Positions 45,934-55,638 are shown, counted from the first letter of the stretch. The stretch: 64,000 nt of DNA from Hoskinsella mucinilytica (GCF_045223415.1 NZ_JBEQZJ010000005.1:1-64000), one strand, 5' to 3'. A program made the numbers and translations. The notes: generated from the sequence alone by a model not told the origin.

Positions 45934-46542
45934 TTAAACTCTTCCGACTGCATATCGGAATGCGTCCTTTTCTACTTTCTCAGGATCATAAGTTTCTAGG
46001 ATCTTACCATAACGTTCTCTATAATCATTATCGATATCCATCTGAGGAATCACCTTACTGCCCTCTTCATAGAAATGTTTAGAATCTCTTCCCATTTCTT
46101 TTCCTCGTTTGGTATGCTTATCCAAAGCGATATCAATGATTTCCGGCACCTCACCCATTGCGGCTGTTTTTATCACGATATTCTTTAAAAAGTCACTGGA
46201 ACGATCTTTTTGTGAAGCACAAAGAATACGAATTGCATGTATAAAATACATAGGCTGATCTACATCATCATAAGCATAATTTTTTCTCATTTCATTTAAA
46301 ATATACATATGACGTGATGCATCCAGATTTCCAAAACCAACATCCTCAACGGATATGGTTAATAATCGACTCCATACCTTTTCTAATAAAACAGGGCTTG
46401 TTGTATAAAGTTCATAAGCATATCGACATGCCAGCTCAACCATAGATCTGCGAATCGCCTTTTGTAAACCAGATACGACCTCATCTACGGCAAGACCATG
46501 CTTTGTCTTTGCTTCAGCCCATAGGCTGTAATCTGTACTCAT
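45934..46542 (-). CDS. stand-alone MgsA/RarA C-terminal-like domain protein
   Basis: 202 residues, all helical. The beginning (KTKHGLAVDEVVSGLQKAIRR, split here) and the WSRLLTISVEDVGFGN pattern resemble the C-terminal region of the MgsA/RarA AAA+ recombination factor, yet no ATPase domain is present. It is the last gene of the cellobiose-type PTS operon, coupled by ATGA to the EIIA gene. Its role in a sugar operon is unknown. Confidence 0.65.
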   Translation of the reverse strand: MSTDYSLWAEAKTKHGLAVDEVVSGLQKAIRRSMVELACRYAYELYTTSPVLLEKVWSRLLTISVEDVGFGNLDASRHMYILNEMRKNYAYDDVDQPMYFIHAIRILCASQKDRSSDFLKNIVIKTAAMGEVPEIIDIALDKHTKRGKEMGRDSKHFYEEGSKVIPQMDIDNDYRERYGKILETYDPEKVEKDAFRYAVGRV

Positions 46543-46868
46543 ATAGAAATACCTCTCATTTCTTTATAAATATCAATATTCTCCTGTACTAAAATCTTAA
46601 TTGTTTCAGCTCCCATTAGCTGATCCTCAGCATGTGTCAACAATAAAGTGATTTGTGGATCTTGTGTTGACATCTCATCACTTAATGTCTGAAGATGAGA
46701 GGAATGGGCTTGCGAAAAACTTTCATCTCCTTGACTAAGCTTCTCTTTACTTGCCTGATATTCCCCATGTTTACAAAGCATCAATGCTTCCATATAACAT
46801 GATTTGGCAAGTCCTGCGTAGGTAATGATTTCCATCGCTACCTGTGATATTTTTTCTACATTAACCAT
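46539..46868 (-). CDS. celC: PTS lactose/cellobiose EIIA component
   Basis: 109 residues, the usual length. The phosphohistidine lies in LLTHAEDQLMGAE (about residue 75). Three-helix EIIA-Lac fold. It passes phosphate from HPr to the EIIB encoded just upstream. Confidence 0.92.
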   Translation of the reverse strand: MVNVEKISQVAMEIITYAGLAKSCYMEALMLCKHGEYQASKEKLSQGDESFSQAHSSHLQTLSDEMSTQDPQITLLLTHAEDQLMGAETIKILVQENIDIYKEMRGISI

Positions 46869-46878
46869 AATTTTATCC

Positions 46879-47172
46879 TTATTTCATTAATGACACTGCA
46901 AAATCCAATGCCTTATCGCCATCCGCAAGTGCATAGGTTCTTGGTTCCACACTTGCCACCGGGATATTTAATTGCTGCTTGATAGAAGGCACTGCATAGA
47001 TAAGCTGAGGACCTACCAGGCAGACATCCCATTTCCCAACCTGATCTTTAATGGATGAGTTTGCGACTGCTTTAATGGTTATATCGATTCCTCTTTTTTC
47101 ACCGGCTTCTTTGATTCTGCTTACCAAAATAGAACTCGACATTCCTGCGTTGCAACACAATAATATTTTCAT
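46879..47172 (-). CDS. celA: PTS lactose/cellobiose EIIB component
   Basis: 97 residues. The phosphocysteine is Cys7 in LLCCNAGMSSSIL. It receives phosphate from EIIA and gives it to the sugar in EIIC. GAGAGGAG precedes the ATG. Confidence 0.92.
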   Translation of the reverse strand: MKILLCCNAGMSSSILVSRIKEAGEKRGIDITIKAVANSSIKDQVGKWDVCLVGPQLIYAVPSIKQQLNIPVASVEPRTYALADGDKALDFAVSLMK

Positions 47173-47192
47173 AGCGATTCTCCTCTCAGCTG

Positions 47193-48521
47193 TTATTTCA
47201 ATTCAGGCCAATATTCTTTATTAGCCTCAATCATATCATCTAAAATTGCTTTCGCAACCGTAGCGTTTGGTACGATTTTTGATAATGTCAAAGCTTGCCA
47301 TAGTTTTAAGTAACTATGCTCGATCCATGCATCTACTACCAATTTTTCTACAGCTACCTGTTCTTCCATAAGTCCTTTTTGGAAGGTTGGTATTTTACCG
47401 ATAGATAATGGCTCATAACCATCTTTTCCGACAATACAAGGAATTTCTACCATAGCATCATCATCGAAATTTTCAATCGCTCCATTGTTTTCGACGATCA
47501 ATAACATTCGCTCATGTGTATTAAATGCCAAAGCTGTCGCTAAATCAACAATGAAAGATGCGTGAATTCCGATTTCAAGTGTTGTATCTTTTGAAGTTCC
47601 TGCCTGTTCGATTCTTGCACATTCACCAAACACTCGTTTTTCTCTAGTATCCATAACCTGATTTGCTCTTGTATATTTTGGATCAGAGTGTGCAACAACT
47701 TCATCAGGAAATAGGTAATATTTCAGATAAGAATTCGGAGAAGTCGTAGGATCCAATGCAACGATATCTTTTACTTTACGTGCTGTTTCTTTCCAACTAT
47801 CATCCGTATACATTCCTTCATCATCACCGGCAGGACAGTTTCCGTATTTTAATTGATGTTCTACCAATTTCGGTAACAATTCATTGCCATCTTTATCCTT
47901 GATAGAAGTCCACCAACCAAAGTGATTTAATCCGAAATAACGTACATCCATTTCTTTACGATCTTTGAAGCCTAAGATTTCCGCAAACCCGTTTTCCATA
48001 CCGATTGGCATATCGCAGATATTGATCACACGAGAGTTAGGACGAAGTCTTCTACATGCTTCCGCAACGATTGCCGCCGGATTAGAATAGTTCAACATCC
48101 AACAATTAGGGGAATATTTTTCCATATAATCGATATTTTCCAATACCCCGGCAATGGATCTCATCCCATAAGCAATGCCTCCGGGACCACAAGTTTCCTG
48201 TCCTACAACACCATGTTTCAAACTGATCTTTTCATCCATCTCACGCATTGGTAATTGACCAACTCGAATATGTGCAAGACAGAAGTCAACATCTGTATAT
48301 GCAATTTGGGGATCGATCGTTGCGACAAAATCGATTTCCGGATTTTTTTCTTTCACAAGAATTTCGCATGCTTTCGCTAACTTATTCTGACGTTCTTCAT
48401 CATTATCATATAATTTAATACAACGCAAAGGGAGTTTATCCAAGTTATCTAATAACATCAAGATAATTTCCGGAGTATAAGTACTTCCTCCACCTGCGAT
48501 TACAACTGAGAATTTATTCAT
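47193..48521 (-). CDS. GH4 6-phospho-beta-glucosidase
   Basis: 442 residues. The NAD-binding VIAGGGSTYTPEII, ETCGPGGIAYG, the metal Cys in NICDMPIGMENG and GLNHFGW are family 4 signatures. GH4 enzymes cleave phospho-glycosides by an oxidation-elimination route needing NAD+ and Mn2+. In a cellobiose-type PTS operon it should be the CelF-like phospho-beta-glucosidase. It has its own promoter and operator upstream. Confidence 0.9.
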   Translation of the reverse strand: MNKFSVVIAGGGSTYTPEIILMLLDNLDKLPLRCIKLYDNDEERQNKLAKACEILVKEKNPEIDFVATIDPQIAYTDVDFCLAHIRVGQLPMREMDEKISLKHGVVGQETCGPGGIAYGMRSIAGVLENIDYMEKYSPNCWMLNYSNPAAIVAEACRRLRPNSRVINICDMPIGMENGFAEILGFKDRKEMDVRYFGLNHFGWWTSIKDKDGNELLPKLVEHQLKYGNCPAGDDEGMYTDDSWKETARKVKDIVALDPTTSPNSYLKYYLFPDEVVAHSDPKYTRANQVMDTREKRVFGECARIEQAGTSKDTTLEIGIHASFIVDLATALAFNTHERMLLIVENNGAIENFDDDAMVEIPCIVGKDGYEPLSIGKIPTFQKGLMEEQVAVEKLVVDAWIEHSYLKLWQALTLSKIVPNATVAKAILDDMIEANKEYWPELK

Positions 48522-48550
48522 ATTCTTTACCTCTTTTCTTATTTAAACTT

Positions 48551-48606
48551 ATTATAGTAAAGCATCTGGTTACACTCAACCTAACCTTTTCCTAAACCCT
48601 AGGAAA
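48551..48606 (-). promoter_or_regulatory. promoter of the GH4 gene with operator O1
   Basis: On the minus strand TTGAGT (48574-48579), 17 bp and TATAAT (48551-48556). Eight bases upstream of the -35 is O1 at 48588-48606, TTTCC-N9-GGAAA with core TAGGGTTTA. O1 is also a perfect seven-base inverted repeat, TTTCCTA/TAGGAAA. Confidence 0.75.
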
Positions 48607-48614
48607 ACCTCGAA

Positions 48615-50541
48615 TTACAGCATTTGTGATAACTGCAATAATACCTGTTGTAGCTCTTGTGCATCATGTACTCTACTAAGCATTTCCATAGCTTCTTTTC
48701 TTGCGGCAATTTGTTTAAAGAAATGAAACAAAACATTGATATCATCATTTTGTTTTCTCTCGATTGCCAATGTAAATATAATCTGTATATGATGAGTATC
48801 CATTATGATCGGTTGTTTTATGATAGCGACTGCCACAGCTGTTCGCTTAGCGAACGTTGCCAATGGATGTGGGATCATAAAACGTTCATTTAAAAATGTT
48901 GGATAATTCACTTCTCGCAATAAGATATCATCATAAAATGCTTTTTCATCTTCGATATGTCCATAAGCCTTTAAAGTCTTACTTGTCACATCTATGACAT
49001 TTTCAAATGTCGTCTCTTCTTCATAAATATGAAGTAATTCCGGATGAAATATTTTTTCTAAAATATCCTTAAAACGATAAGATACACGTACCTTTCGTAT
49101 CATGGAATTGATTTGTTTTTGATCGATTTCACCTGGGAAATCAGATATTCGATACATAGGAACTTTAGGATGAATGATGGTATCTGATAATGCAATGATA
49201 AATTCTACATCTTGTTTTTTCACATACTCATCTAAAGCGTGTTGACCAATCACTTCAACGATTTCAATTTGATTATAAAAATGATTTTTTAGCCAAGATT
49301 GAATGATATTCATCACACTTTTTCTAGGTGTCGCAACAAGTGCGACCTTTAATTTTTGATTTACGTTTTCTACAAAATGTTCGATATAAATAGCAATATA
49401 AGATAATTCATCATCCTGAATATAACGATTTAAATACTTATAAACGATATGCACCAATAACATACTGATTTCATAAGAAAACGGATAATTTTTCTTTACA
49501 TCTTTTAAAATAGGATTTAATAGCTCATAATCACCTTTTAACCGTCGTATCATATATTCGATATGAACAAGCATATTTTGATATAAAAAAGAAGAACTAC
49601 GTAAATCAAAATTATATTTATCCATGACCTCATTACAAAATTCATCAAAGATACGAATACTGAAATCACTGATTTCATCCTCATCCTCATTAAAAGCGTT
49701 CAATTTAAAGATATGTAGAAAGTTATGCAAAAGAGCTTCATCATGTTCCATGATCACTACATCAGCTTTTCTTAATTCATCTAACAGCTGTGCTACAGCT
49801 TCATCTTTTTCATATGGTTCAGATTCTTCAATCAAATGATTGGTTAAATTTCTTACATAGCTAATATAAATGGCACTGGAAACCATGATCAAACAATCAT
49901 CTGTCAGCATTACTTGTTTCTTTTGAAAATACTCTTCTATCATCTTTGTGATATAGGTGAATTCCATTTGATCATATGCTTCATATAAAAGTTCTTTTAA
50001 ACAAGGTATTTTAGTGTTATCTGTCTTTAATACCTCATCTTTCATGATACGCATTAAAAGCTTTCTTAAAAGGTTCTCATGTAAGGAAAAACGAACCTCA
50101 TCTGCCTTTACTGTGATCGCATCAACATCATATTCTTTCTTTAGATATCGTTTTAGCTTCTGTACCTCACGTAAGATCGATTGCGTAGAGAGAAACATTT
50201 CTTCACTGATATCAAATATATTCCAAGACTCTTTATGAATCAACATTCCTAACAGTGAAATGGTACGATTTTCATCTTCCTGTGAGTGGTATTGTGTACT
50301 TTCCTGATAAAGGAAATCACGTACAAAATGAATATCTTTATCATCAAAATAATATCCTATTTGATTGGAAGAAAGAATGCGACACTCTTTCTTCCATAGG
50401 TTATAGGTTATTGATCGTTTGTATTTCATTACGTACTGTTCTAGAAGACACTTGCAGCGTACTGGCTATCGTTGAGCCATAAATCCCTTGTACATTGCCT
50501 GCAATCAACTCAATAATTTTCTTTTGTCTTCCAGTGAACAT
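48615..50541 (-). pseudogene. PRD-containing PTS regulator (MtlR/CelR type) broken by a 7-bp duplication
   Basis: The gene begins with ATG at 50541 (TTGGAGG upstream) and a helix-turn-helix of about 47 residues (GSTIASTLQVSSRTVRNEI), then hits TAA. The reading frame resumes after ATAGGTT is repeated twice in tandem at 50396-50409. Removing one copy gives an unbroken 639-residue protein: HTH, second HTH, two PRDs, an EIIB-like domain and an EIIA-Fru domain with HPLATFAK histidine region. Such proteins activate PTS operons under phosphoryl control. As it stands, the DNA-binding part is separated from the rest. Confidence 0.88.
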
Positions 50542-50562
50542 AGTCTACCTCCAATGAAATGC

Positions 50563-51831
50563 TTATTCTTCCTCCACCGCTTGATTTTCCTTTTTTATTT
50601 CTTCTTTTTCCATCATTTTAAAGAATGGATAATAAATCAATCCCATCAAAATCAATGCACCGAATACGAATACGACTGCTTTCCAATCTAAAGTCATAAG
50701 GAATGCTCCTACACCTACCGGCATGAACCCTGGAGGATTTGCGATCGGCATACCGATCAACCCTGTTTGGAATGCGAAATAAGCAAGCACAGTTACGATC
50801 AATGGACCAAATACAAATGGAATGAACATAAACGGATTCAAAATGATTGGGGCGCCAAAGATCACAGGCTCATTGATACCGAAAATAGATGGCACGATGG
50901 CTGCTTTACCTACTGCACTAAATGCTTTACACTTTGAGCGGATCATTAAGATCACAAGCCCTAAGGTCAATCCAGAACCGGCTACTTGTAGAATATTGTA
51001 ATACATCCCGAAAGTGAATATGTGTGTGACTGGTTTTCCTGCTGCGAAATTTGCGATATTCTCTGCACCATATGCAATCGCAAATGGTGACCAAACTGCG
51101 GATGTAATACTTGGACCATGCAAACCGAAGAACCAAAGGATCTGAGTGAAAAAGATAACCAAAAGTAATGCAGGTAAGGTATCCATAGTAGAAATCGCAG
51201 GTGCCAATAGTCCCATAATAAACTCAGGGAAGATCTTTCCTGTTGTGATAATGGTAACATTTGCGATAATGGATGCAATCGCAACATTGATAACCAAAGG
51301 GATCAATGCCGCAAAGCTTTCCCCAACCATTGCCGGAACACTAGATGGAAGATGAATGATGACATTCTTCTTGATAAGGAATCTTGTGACTTCCACTGAT
51401 AAGATTGCGGAAATGATACTGACAAATAAACCACTGGCCCCCAAATAAGCAGTTCCGATACCGTTTTCTACACTAAAGCCAACCAGGATCAAATGGACTG
51501 CAATCGCAATGATTCCTGTTTCTGTGTTATCAATATCATATCGCTTCGCAAGCTGCTTGGCAATCAAATAAGCTGCATAAATGGATAAGATATCGTTTGT
51601 AAATAAGGATACGTAGCTAAAGAATGGGTTACATGCCTTTAATGCGTCAAATACTGGTCCACTGCCAAATAAATTCATTAATGCGGTAGGCAACAAACAG
51701 ATTGAGCCAACGACGATAATCGGAATATTAGCAATCATACCATCCTTAATTGCTTGTAGATGCTTCTGCTGTTCAACCTTATTCGCAATCGGCATAAGGT
51801 ATTTCATAAGGAAATTCTGTAATGCGTTCAT
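50563..51831 (-). CDS. celB: PTS cellobiose-type EIIC permease
   Basis: 422 residues with about ten membrane segments. The start (FLMKYLMPIANKVEQQKHLQ, within family limits) and FGINEPVIFGAPIILNP, the loop that binds the sugar, identify the lactose/cellobiose EIIC family. First gene of the operon. AAGGAG precedes the ATG. Confidence 0.92.
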   Translation of the reverse strand: MNALQNFLMKYLMPIANKVEQQKHLQAIKDGMIANIPIIVVGSICLLPTALMNLFGSGPVFDALKACNPFFSYVSLFTNDILSIYAAYLIAKQLAKRYDIDNTETGIIAIAVHLILVGFSVENGIGTAYLGASGLFVSIISAILSVEVTRFLIKKNVIIHLPSSVPAMVGESFAALIPLVINVAIASIIANVTIITTGKIFPEFIMGLLAPAISTMDTLPALLLVIFFTQILWFFGLHGPSITSAVWSPFAIAYGAENIANFAAGKPVTHIFTFGMYYNILQVAGSGLTLGLVILMIRSKCKAFSAVGKAAIVPSIFGINEPVIFGAPIILNPFMFIPFVFGPLIVTVLAYFAFQTGLIGMPIANPPGFMPVGVGAFLMTLDWKAVVFVFGALILMGLIYYPFFKMMEKEEIKKENQAVEEE

Positions 51832-51895
51832 TATTTTCTACTCCTTTTCAAATATGCAACAACTATATGAGCTCCGTTTGTTAATTGCTACCTTA

Positions 51896-52014
51896 AGTCT
51901 AAAAGAAAGACGCTGATTTATCAATTAAGGTTTTGCCATACCCCTAGGAAACAAACTTTTCCTTACCCTATGGAAATCTTTTATTTTTTCTAAACTGCAA
52001 ATATGTCATATAAT
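51896..52014. promoter_or_regulatory. divergent promoter region with operators O2 and O3
   Basis: For the EIIC gene (minus strand): TTGATA (51919-51924), 17 bp, TAGACT (51896-51901), with O3 at 51933-51951 exactly eight bases upstream of the -35 (one mismatch, GGCAA for GGAAA). For the ene-reductase gene (plus strand): TATAAT at 52009-52014, a poor -35 at 51986-51991, and O2 at 51958-51976 nine bases upstream. O2 is TTTCC-TTACCCTAT-GGAAA. The two operators are 25 bp apart centre to centre. Confidence 0.72.
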
Positions 52015-52042
52015 AAAAGATAGGAAATGAGGACTGATATTT

Positions 52043-53779
52043 ATGATAAGGGATATTCATAAACCTGTATATTGGAAAAATATGGAATTGAAGAATGGAT
52101 TTATTCGATCCGCAACAAATGAAAGTATGGCAAATGCACAACATACACCTTCTGAAAAGCTTGTCTTATATTATGAACAATTGGCTCAACATGTGGGTTT
52201 GATCATTACCGGATTCTGTTATCCTGATCCTTTGGAAATCGTGACCAAGCATATGCTTGGGTTCACACAACAAAGCCAAATAAAGGATTATCGTCATTTA
52301 TGCCAGAGCGTACATAGAAAAAACAGTAAGATCTTACTTCAGATCGTAGCCGGTGGCGATCATAAAATAAAAACGATCAATGATTACACAACAAAGGAAT
52401 TAAAGCGTCTACCTTCCTTATTTAGCAAATGTGCTTGTTTGGCTGAGCTTGCCGGTTTTGATGGTATCCAACTACACTTTGCACATGGATATCTATTATC
52501 ACAATGTTTGAATCCAAATCATAATCATAGAACCGATGAATATCAAGGTGACATTTTACAACGTGGGGCTTTATGTTTAGAAATTCTTCAAGCGATCAAA
52601 GCATCCGTTTCTAAGCAGTTTCATATCAGCGCAAAGGTTCATTGTGCTGATTTTGAGCCCGGTGGAATGACATTAGAAGAAAGTCTTACTTTTGCTAGAT
52701 CACTACAAGAAAACGGCTTAGATTCTATTGAAATCAGTGGAGGAGATTACAGAAAACGTAAAGGTGAAAGTTATTATTATCATGAAGCAATTCTATACGC
52801 AAACTCCTTAACGATTCCGGTTTTTTGTGTCGGGGGCAATCGTGATATCACAACTATGGAGAAACAATTCAAAGAAAGCCCTCTAGCCGGATTTTCTATG
52901 TCTCATGCGCTCATCTGTGAACCTGAGTTACCATACTATCAACAAAAGTCATCTTGTTTGACATGCAATCAATGTTATTCTCCTTCCGGAAGATGTATCT
53001 TACAAAAGAAGGAAAAATTGATGTTTTTATCTGACTTTGACGGAACCCTAAGTTTAGGCAATCATATCGTAAAAGAAAAAGATATCATGGCAATCAGAGC
53101 TTTTGCTACATCACATGTCTTTGGTTTGATCAGTGGAAGAGATCCTATATCCCTCATGCAAGTTTGCCAGAAGTATCATATCCCCTATGATGTATTGGTA
53201 TGTTTCAATGGTGCCTTGATCCTTGATCTTCATGGAGATATATTATATGAACAACCGATCACATGTGATATTGATGCATTCTTATGTGATATCAAACGTA
53301 GTAACGCTTATACTTATCATGCCGTTGGATATCACAACGTTTGTTTAGGCTATCGAGAGCCATTACATGAAGCTTCTCTGGCGTTTGAAAAAGTTCAATT
53401 TGAAAAATTTCATAAAGTATCAAATATTTCGAAGCTTGATAAGCTATATATGTTTACTTGTGAATTTCCGGATGAAGATCATGCATTACGATATGCGCAA
53501 CATATCAATGAAGTTTTTCCTGCACTTCACGCAAGCGCCAATAAACGTTTTATCGATGTTACCAAGAAGGGGGTAACCAAAGGAAACGTATTGCCATTTC
53601 TTGCTTCTTATTATGATATTGATAACCATCATATTTATACGATCGGTGATAGTTACAATGATATCGATTTGATTCAAAACAGCTATGGCTTTGCAATCAT
53701 CGGGAATCAAGCACTCATGAAACATGCGAAGAAATGTGTCCATGATGTATCAGAAGCACTCGCATTCATCAAGAATTAG
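52043..53779 (+). CDS. fusion of an old-yellow-enzyme-like reductase and a Cof-type HAD phosphatase
   Basis: 578 residues in one unbroken frame. Residues 1 to about 325 are a flavin-dependent ene-reductase/NADH oxidase barrel (SATNESMA, GFDGIQLHFAHGYLLSQ, then a CLTCNQCYSPSGRC cysteine cluster like the iron-sulfur site of 2,4-dienoyl-CoA reductases). Residues about 330-578 are a Cof-type HAD phosphatase (LSDFDGTLS, LISGRD, GDSYNDIDLI). The two are normally separate. It shares the operator region of the PTS operon, so it may act on the aglycone or the sugar phosphate of the same substrate. Confidence 0.88.
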   Translation: MIRDIHKPVYWKNMELKNGFIRSATNESMANAQHTPSEKLVLYYEQLAQHVGLIITGFCYPDPLEIVTKHMLGFTQQSQIKDYRHLCQSVHRKNSKILLQIVAGGDHKIKTINDYTTKELKRLPSLFSKCACLAELAGFDGIQLHFAHGYLLSQCLNPNHNHRTDEYQGDILQRGALCLEILQAIKASVSKQFHISAKVHCADFEPGGMTLEESLTFARSLQENGLDSIEISGGDYRKRKGESYYYHEAILYANSLTIPVFCVGGNRDITTMEKQFKESPLAGFSMSHALICEPELPYYQQKSSCLTCNQCYSPSGRCILQKKEKLMFLSDFDGTLSLGNHIVKEKDIMAIRAFATSHVFGLISGRDPISLMQVCQKYHIPYDVLVCFNGALILDLHGDILYEQPITCDIDAFLCDIKRSNAYTYHAVGYHNVCLGYREPLHEASLAFEKVQFEKFHKVSNISKLDKLYMFTCEFPDEDHALRYAQHINEVFPALHASANKRFIDVTKKGVTKGNVLPFLASYYDIDNHHIYTIGDSYNDIDLIQNSYGFAIIGNQALMKHAKKCVHDVSEALAFIKN

Positions 53780-53784
53780 TATAT

Positions 53785-53832
53785 AAAAAGACGATCAGAC
53801 AGGATCAATTCTCCTTGTTTTATCGTCTTTTT
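53785..53832. terminator. bidirectional terminator
   Basis: AAAAAGACGAT (53785-53795) pairs perfectly with ATCGTCTTTTT (53822-53832), between the fusion gene and luxS. Confidence 0.9.
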
Positions 53833-53836
53833 ACCA

Positions 53837-54301
53837 TTATTCTGGATATACCATGTCTGTAGGTGTCCATTGTTGAATCACTTCACCATAATCTTTTGCA
53901 TATGCCCTTGCTTTCGCTAGATCATGATCTAAGTAATTGCCACATTCTTTGCTTTCGGACGCTCCGGGAATATCATCATGAAAGTCCTTGATAAATGCCA
54001 TAGCCTCCTGTAATAGTTTGATTACTTCTTCTTTTGACATACGATCTCTTGTCAAGAAATAAAATCCTGTTCTACATCCCATAGGTCCAACGTAGATGAT
54101 TTGATCACTTTGATCGGAATTTCTAACATAAGTTGCCAGAAGATGTTCAAATGTATGTAACCCGGCATTATCTAAATATGTACCGGCATTGGGTATCACC
54201 ATACGCATATCATAGGTGATCACATCTCCATCTATACGTGAAACATAAAGTCCTTTCCCTAATTTATCATGATCGATACAAAAGCTTGTAATTTTATTCA
54301 T
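53837..54301 (-). CDS. luxS: S-ribosylhomocysteine lyase
   Basis: 154 residues from the ATG at 54301 (GGAGG upstream). The metal site HTFEH, the catalytic Cys in MGCRTGFY and the third ligand in CGNYLDHDL are present. It splits S-ribosylhomocysteine into homocysteine and DPD, the precursor of AI-2. No pfs or lsr gene is adjacent. Confidence 0.95.
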   Translation of the reverse strand: MNKITSFCIDHDKLGKGLYVSRIDGDVITYDMRMVIPNAGTYLDNAGLHTFEHLLATYVRNSDQSDQIIYVGPMGCRTGFYFLTRDRMSKEEVIKLLQEAMAFIKDFHDDIPGASESKECGNYLDHDLAKARAYAKDYGEVIQQWTPTDMVYPE

Positions 54302-54365
54302 CGTTTTAACCTCCATTTTATTATACAAAAACAAAAGGCATGATTTCTCATACCCTTTATGATAC

Positions 54366-54659
54366 TTAATTAACTTCAGCGTACTTTCTACGTTCCGGAC
54401 TTAAATTATCTACATAATAACGAATCGTTAAACTAGCTGCACATTTGCTTTTGTTCTTAGGCTCTACGATAAAGCCATCCCCTTCCAGCATGGCATCCAG
54501 CATTGCTTTACAACAAACATTCTGGTTTTTTACCCCTGGTTCACATTCCTCCAAAAGGTCCTTTGCGTTAACTTCAATATAAAGCCACTGTTTGTCGTGT
54601 GCCTCCTGTTTTTTTGCCTGTAAACAATTTAAATAATCTTTCATCTCAAGTTTTGCCAT
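54366..54659 (-). CDS. small cysteine-containing protein of unknown function
   Basis: 97 residues from the ATG at 54659 (AAGGAG upstream). Soluble, mixed charge, with five cysteines at about residues 13, 39, 48, 49 and 71 and a C-terminal TIRYYVDNLS strand. I do not recognise the family. It lies 64 bp upstream of luxS in the same direction. Confidence 0.7.
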   Translation of the reverse strand: MAKLEMKDYLNCLQAKKQEAHDKQWLYIEVNAKDLLEECEPGVKNQNVCCKAMLDAMLEGDGFIVEPKNKSKCAASLTIRYYVDNLSPERRKYAEVN

Positions 54660-54743
54660 GACAATCACTCCTTCTCACCTTGATGAAACGCTATACAACC
54701 GTATTATACCATGGTATGCATACCTTTATAAAGAAAATTTCTC

Positions 54744-55295
54744 TCATATTTTTTCTTTTAATTTATCAATACACCAATTAGCCCATTTGATTTCATTTTG
54801 ATAATACATAAAACCATAGGTCATTGTCATTCCCCAATAAAAGGATTCATTATCCTTTTGTGTTGCGGCCTCAAATTCAGGTAACTTCGTGATATCCTCA
54901 TTCATAGAATCAATGATAGCATTACATTCTTGTTTATATTTTTCCAATATCCTCATCGTTTGATCGATTTCCATGTTGCCACAAAAGAAAATCTTGATCA
55001 ATAAAGGGTTTTTATACTTCATCATTTCACTTAGATCCGCATCTGCCAACCATCGATGAAGCTCTAATTGACCTTCCTCTGTGATATGATATACCTTTTT
55101 ATTCGGCTTATCACTTTGATATATCAAATCATTGGTGACCCAGTTTTCCTTCAATAGATTATTTAATTCTTTATAAATCTGTGAAGTCTGTGCATGCCAG
55201 AAGAATGCTATACTGGATTTGAAATAGCGATCAATTTCATAACCGGTCATATCTTGATAATTCAATAACCCGAGAATCGCATGTTTTAAGGGCAT
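54744..55295 (-). CDS. PadR-family transcriptional regulator
   Basis: 183 residues. Winged helix at 1-85 (ILGLLNYQDMTGYEIDRYF, then VYHITEEG for the wing) and a C-terminal helical dimerisation domain (Vir_act_alpha_C). PadR proteins usually repress a neighbouring transporter or detoxifying gene; no clear target is adjacent. AGAAGG precedes the ATG. Confidence 0.9.
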   Translation of the reverse strand: MPLKHAILGLLNYQDMTGYEIDRYFKSSIAFFWHAQTSQIYKELNNLLKENWVTNDLIYQSDKPNKKVYHITEEGQLELHRWLADADLSEMMKYKNPLLIKIFFCGNMEIDQTMRILEKYKQECNAIIDSMNEDITKLPEFEAATQKDNESFYWGMTMTYGFMYYQNEIKWANWCIDKLKEKI

Positions 55296-55377
55296 TCTAT
55301 ACCTTCTTTCTACCTTAGTAATATTCTATTATTAGAATACAATGAATTGACCACGTTTGCAATCCTTAAAGGTAAAA

Positions 55378-55557
55378 CTATACTTCTCTAAACACAACGG
55401 CAATCAAAACTCCTAATCCATCGCATGGAGAAACCATTTGTTGAAGAACCCATCCTTCAGAAATATATTGATTCAATAATTCTTCTGCCTGTAATAAATC
55501 CTTTTCTCTTAAAAACTTCATCCCTTTGTTTAAGTAAAGTAATTTGTATTCTTTCAT
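55378..55557 (-). CDS. DUF4177-like small protein
   Basis: 59 residues. The ATG at 55557 follows AGGAGGAG by three bases. The pattern (EYKLLYLNKG, then AEELLNQYISEGWVLQQM and a final hydrophobic strand) fits the DUF4177 family of tiny proteins, function unknown. It lies in the gap between the hydrolase and PadR genes, in the same direction as both. Confidence 0.75.
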   Translation of the reverse strand: MKEYKLLYLNKGMKFLREKDLLQAEELLNQYISEGWVLQQMVSPCDGLGVLIAVVFREV

Positions 55558-55600
55558 TTTCTCCTCCTAAATTTTAACCTATATCATTTCCTATCTTGTG

Positions 55601-55638
55601 AAAACAGAAGCGATTTGACTTTTAACAATTCGCTTCTG
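55601..55638 (-). terminator. terminator after the Mbeg1-like gene
   Basis: CAGAAGCGA (55605-55613) pairs with TCGCTTCTG (55630-55638), and the inner TTTG/CAAT part extends the stem. On the minus strand TTTT follows. Confidence 0.75.
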
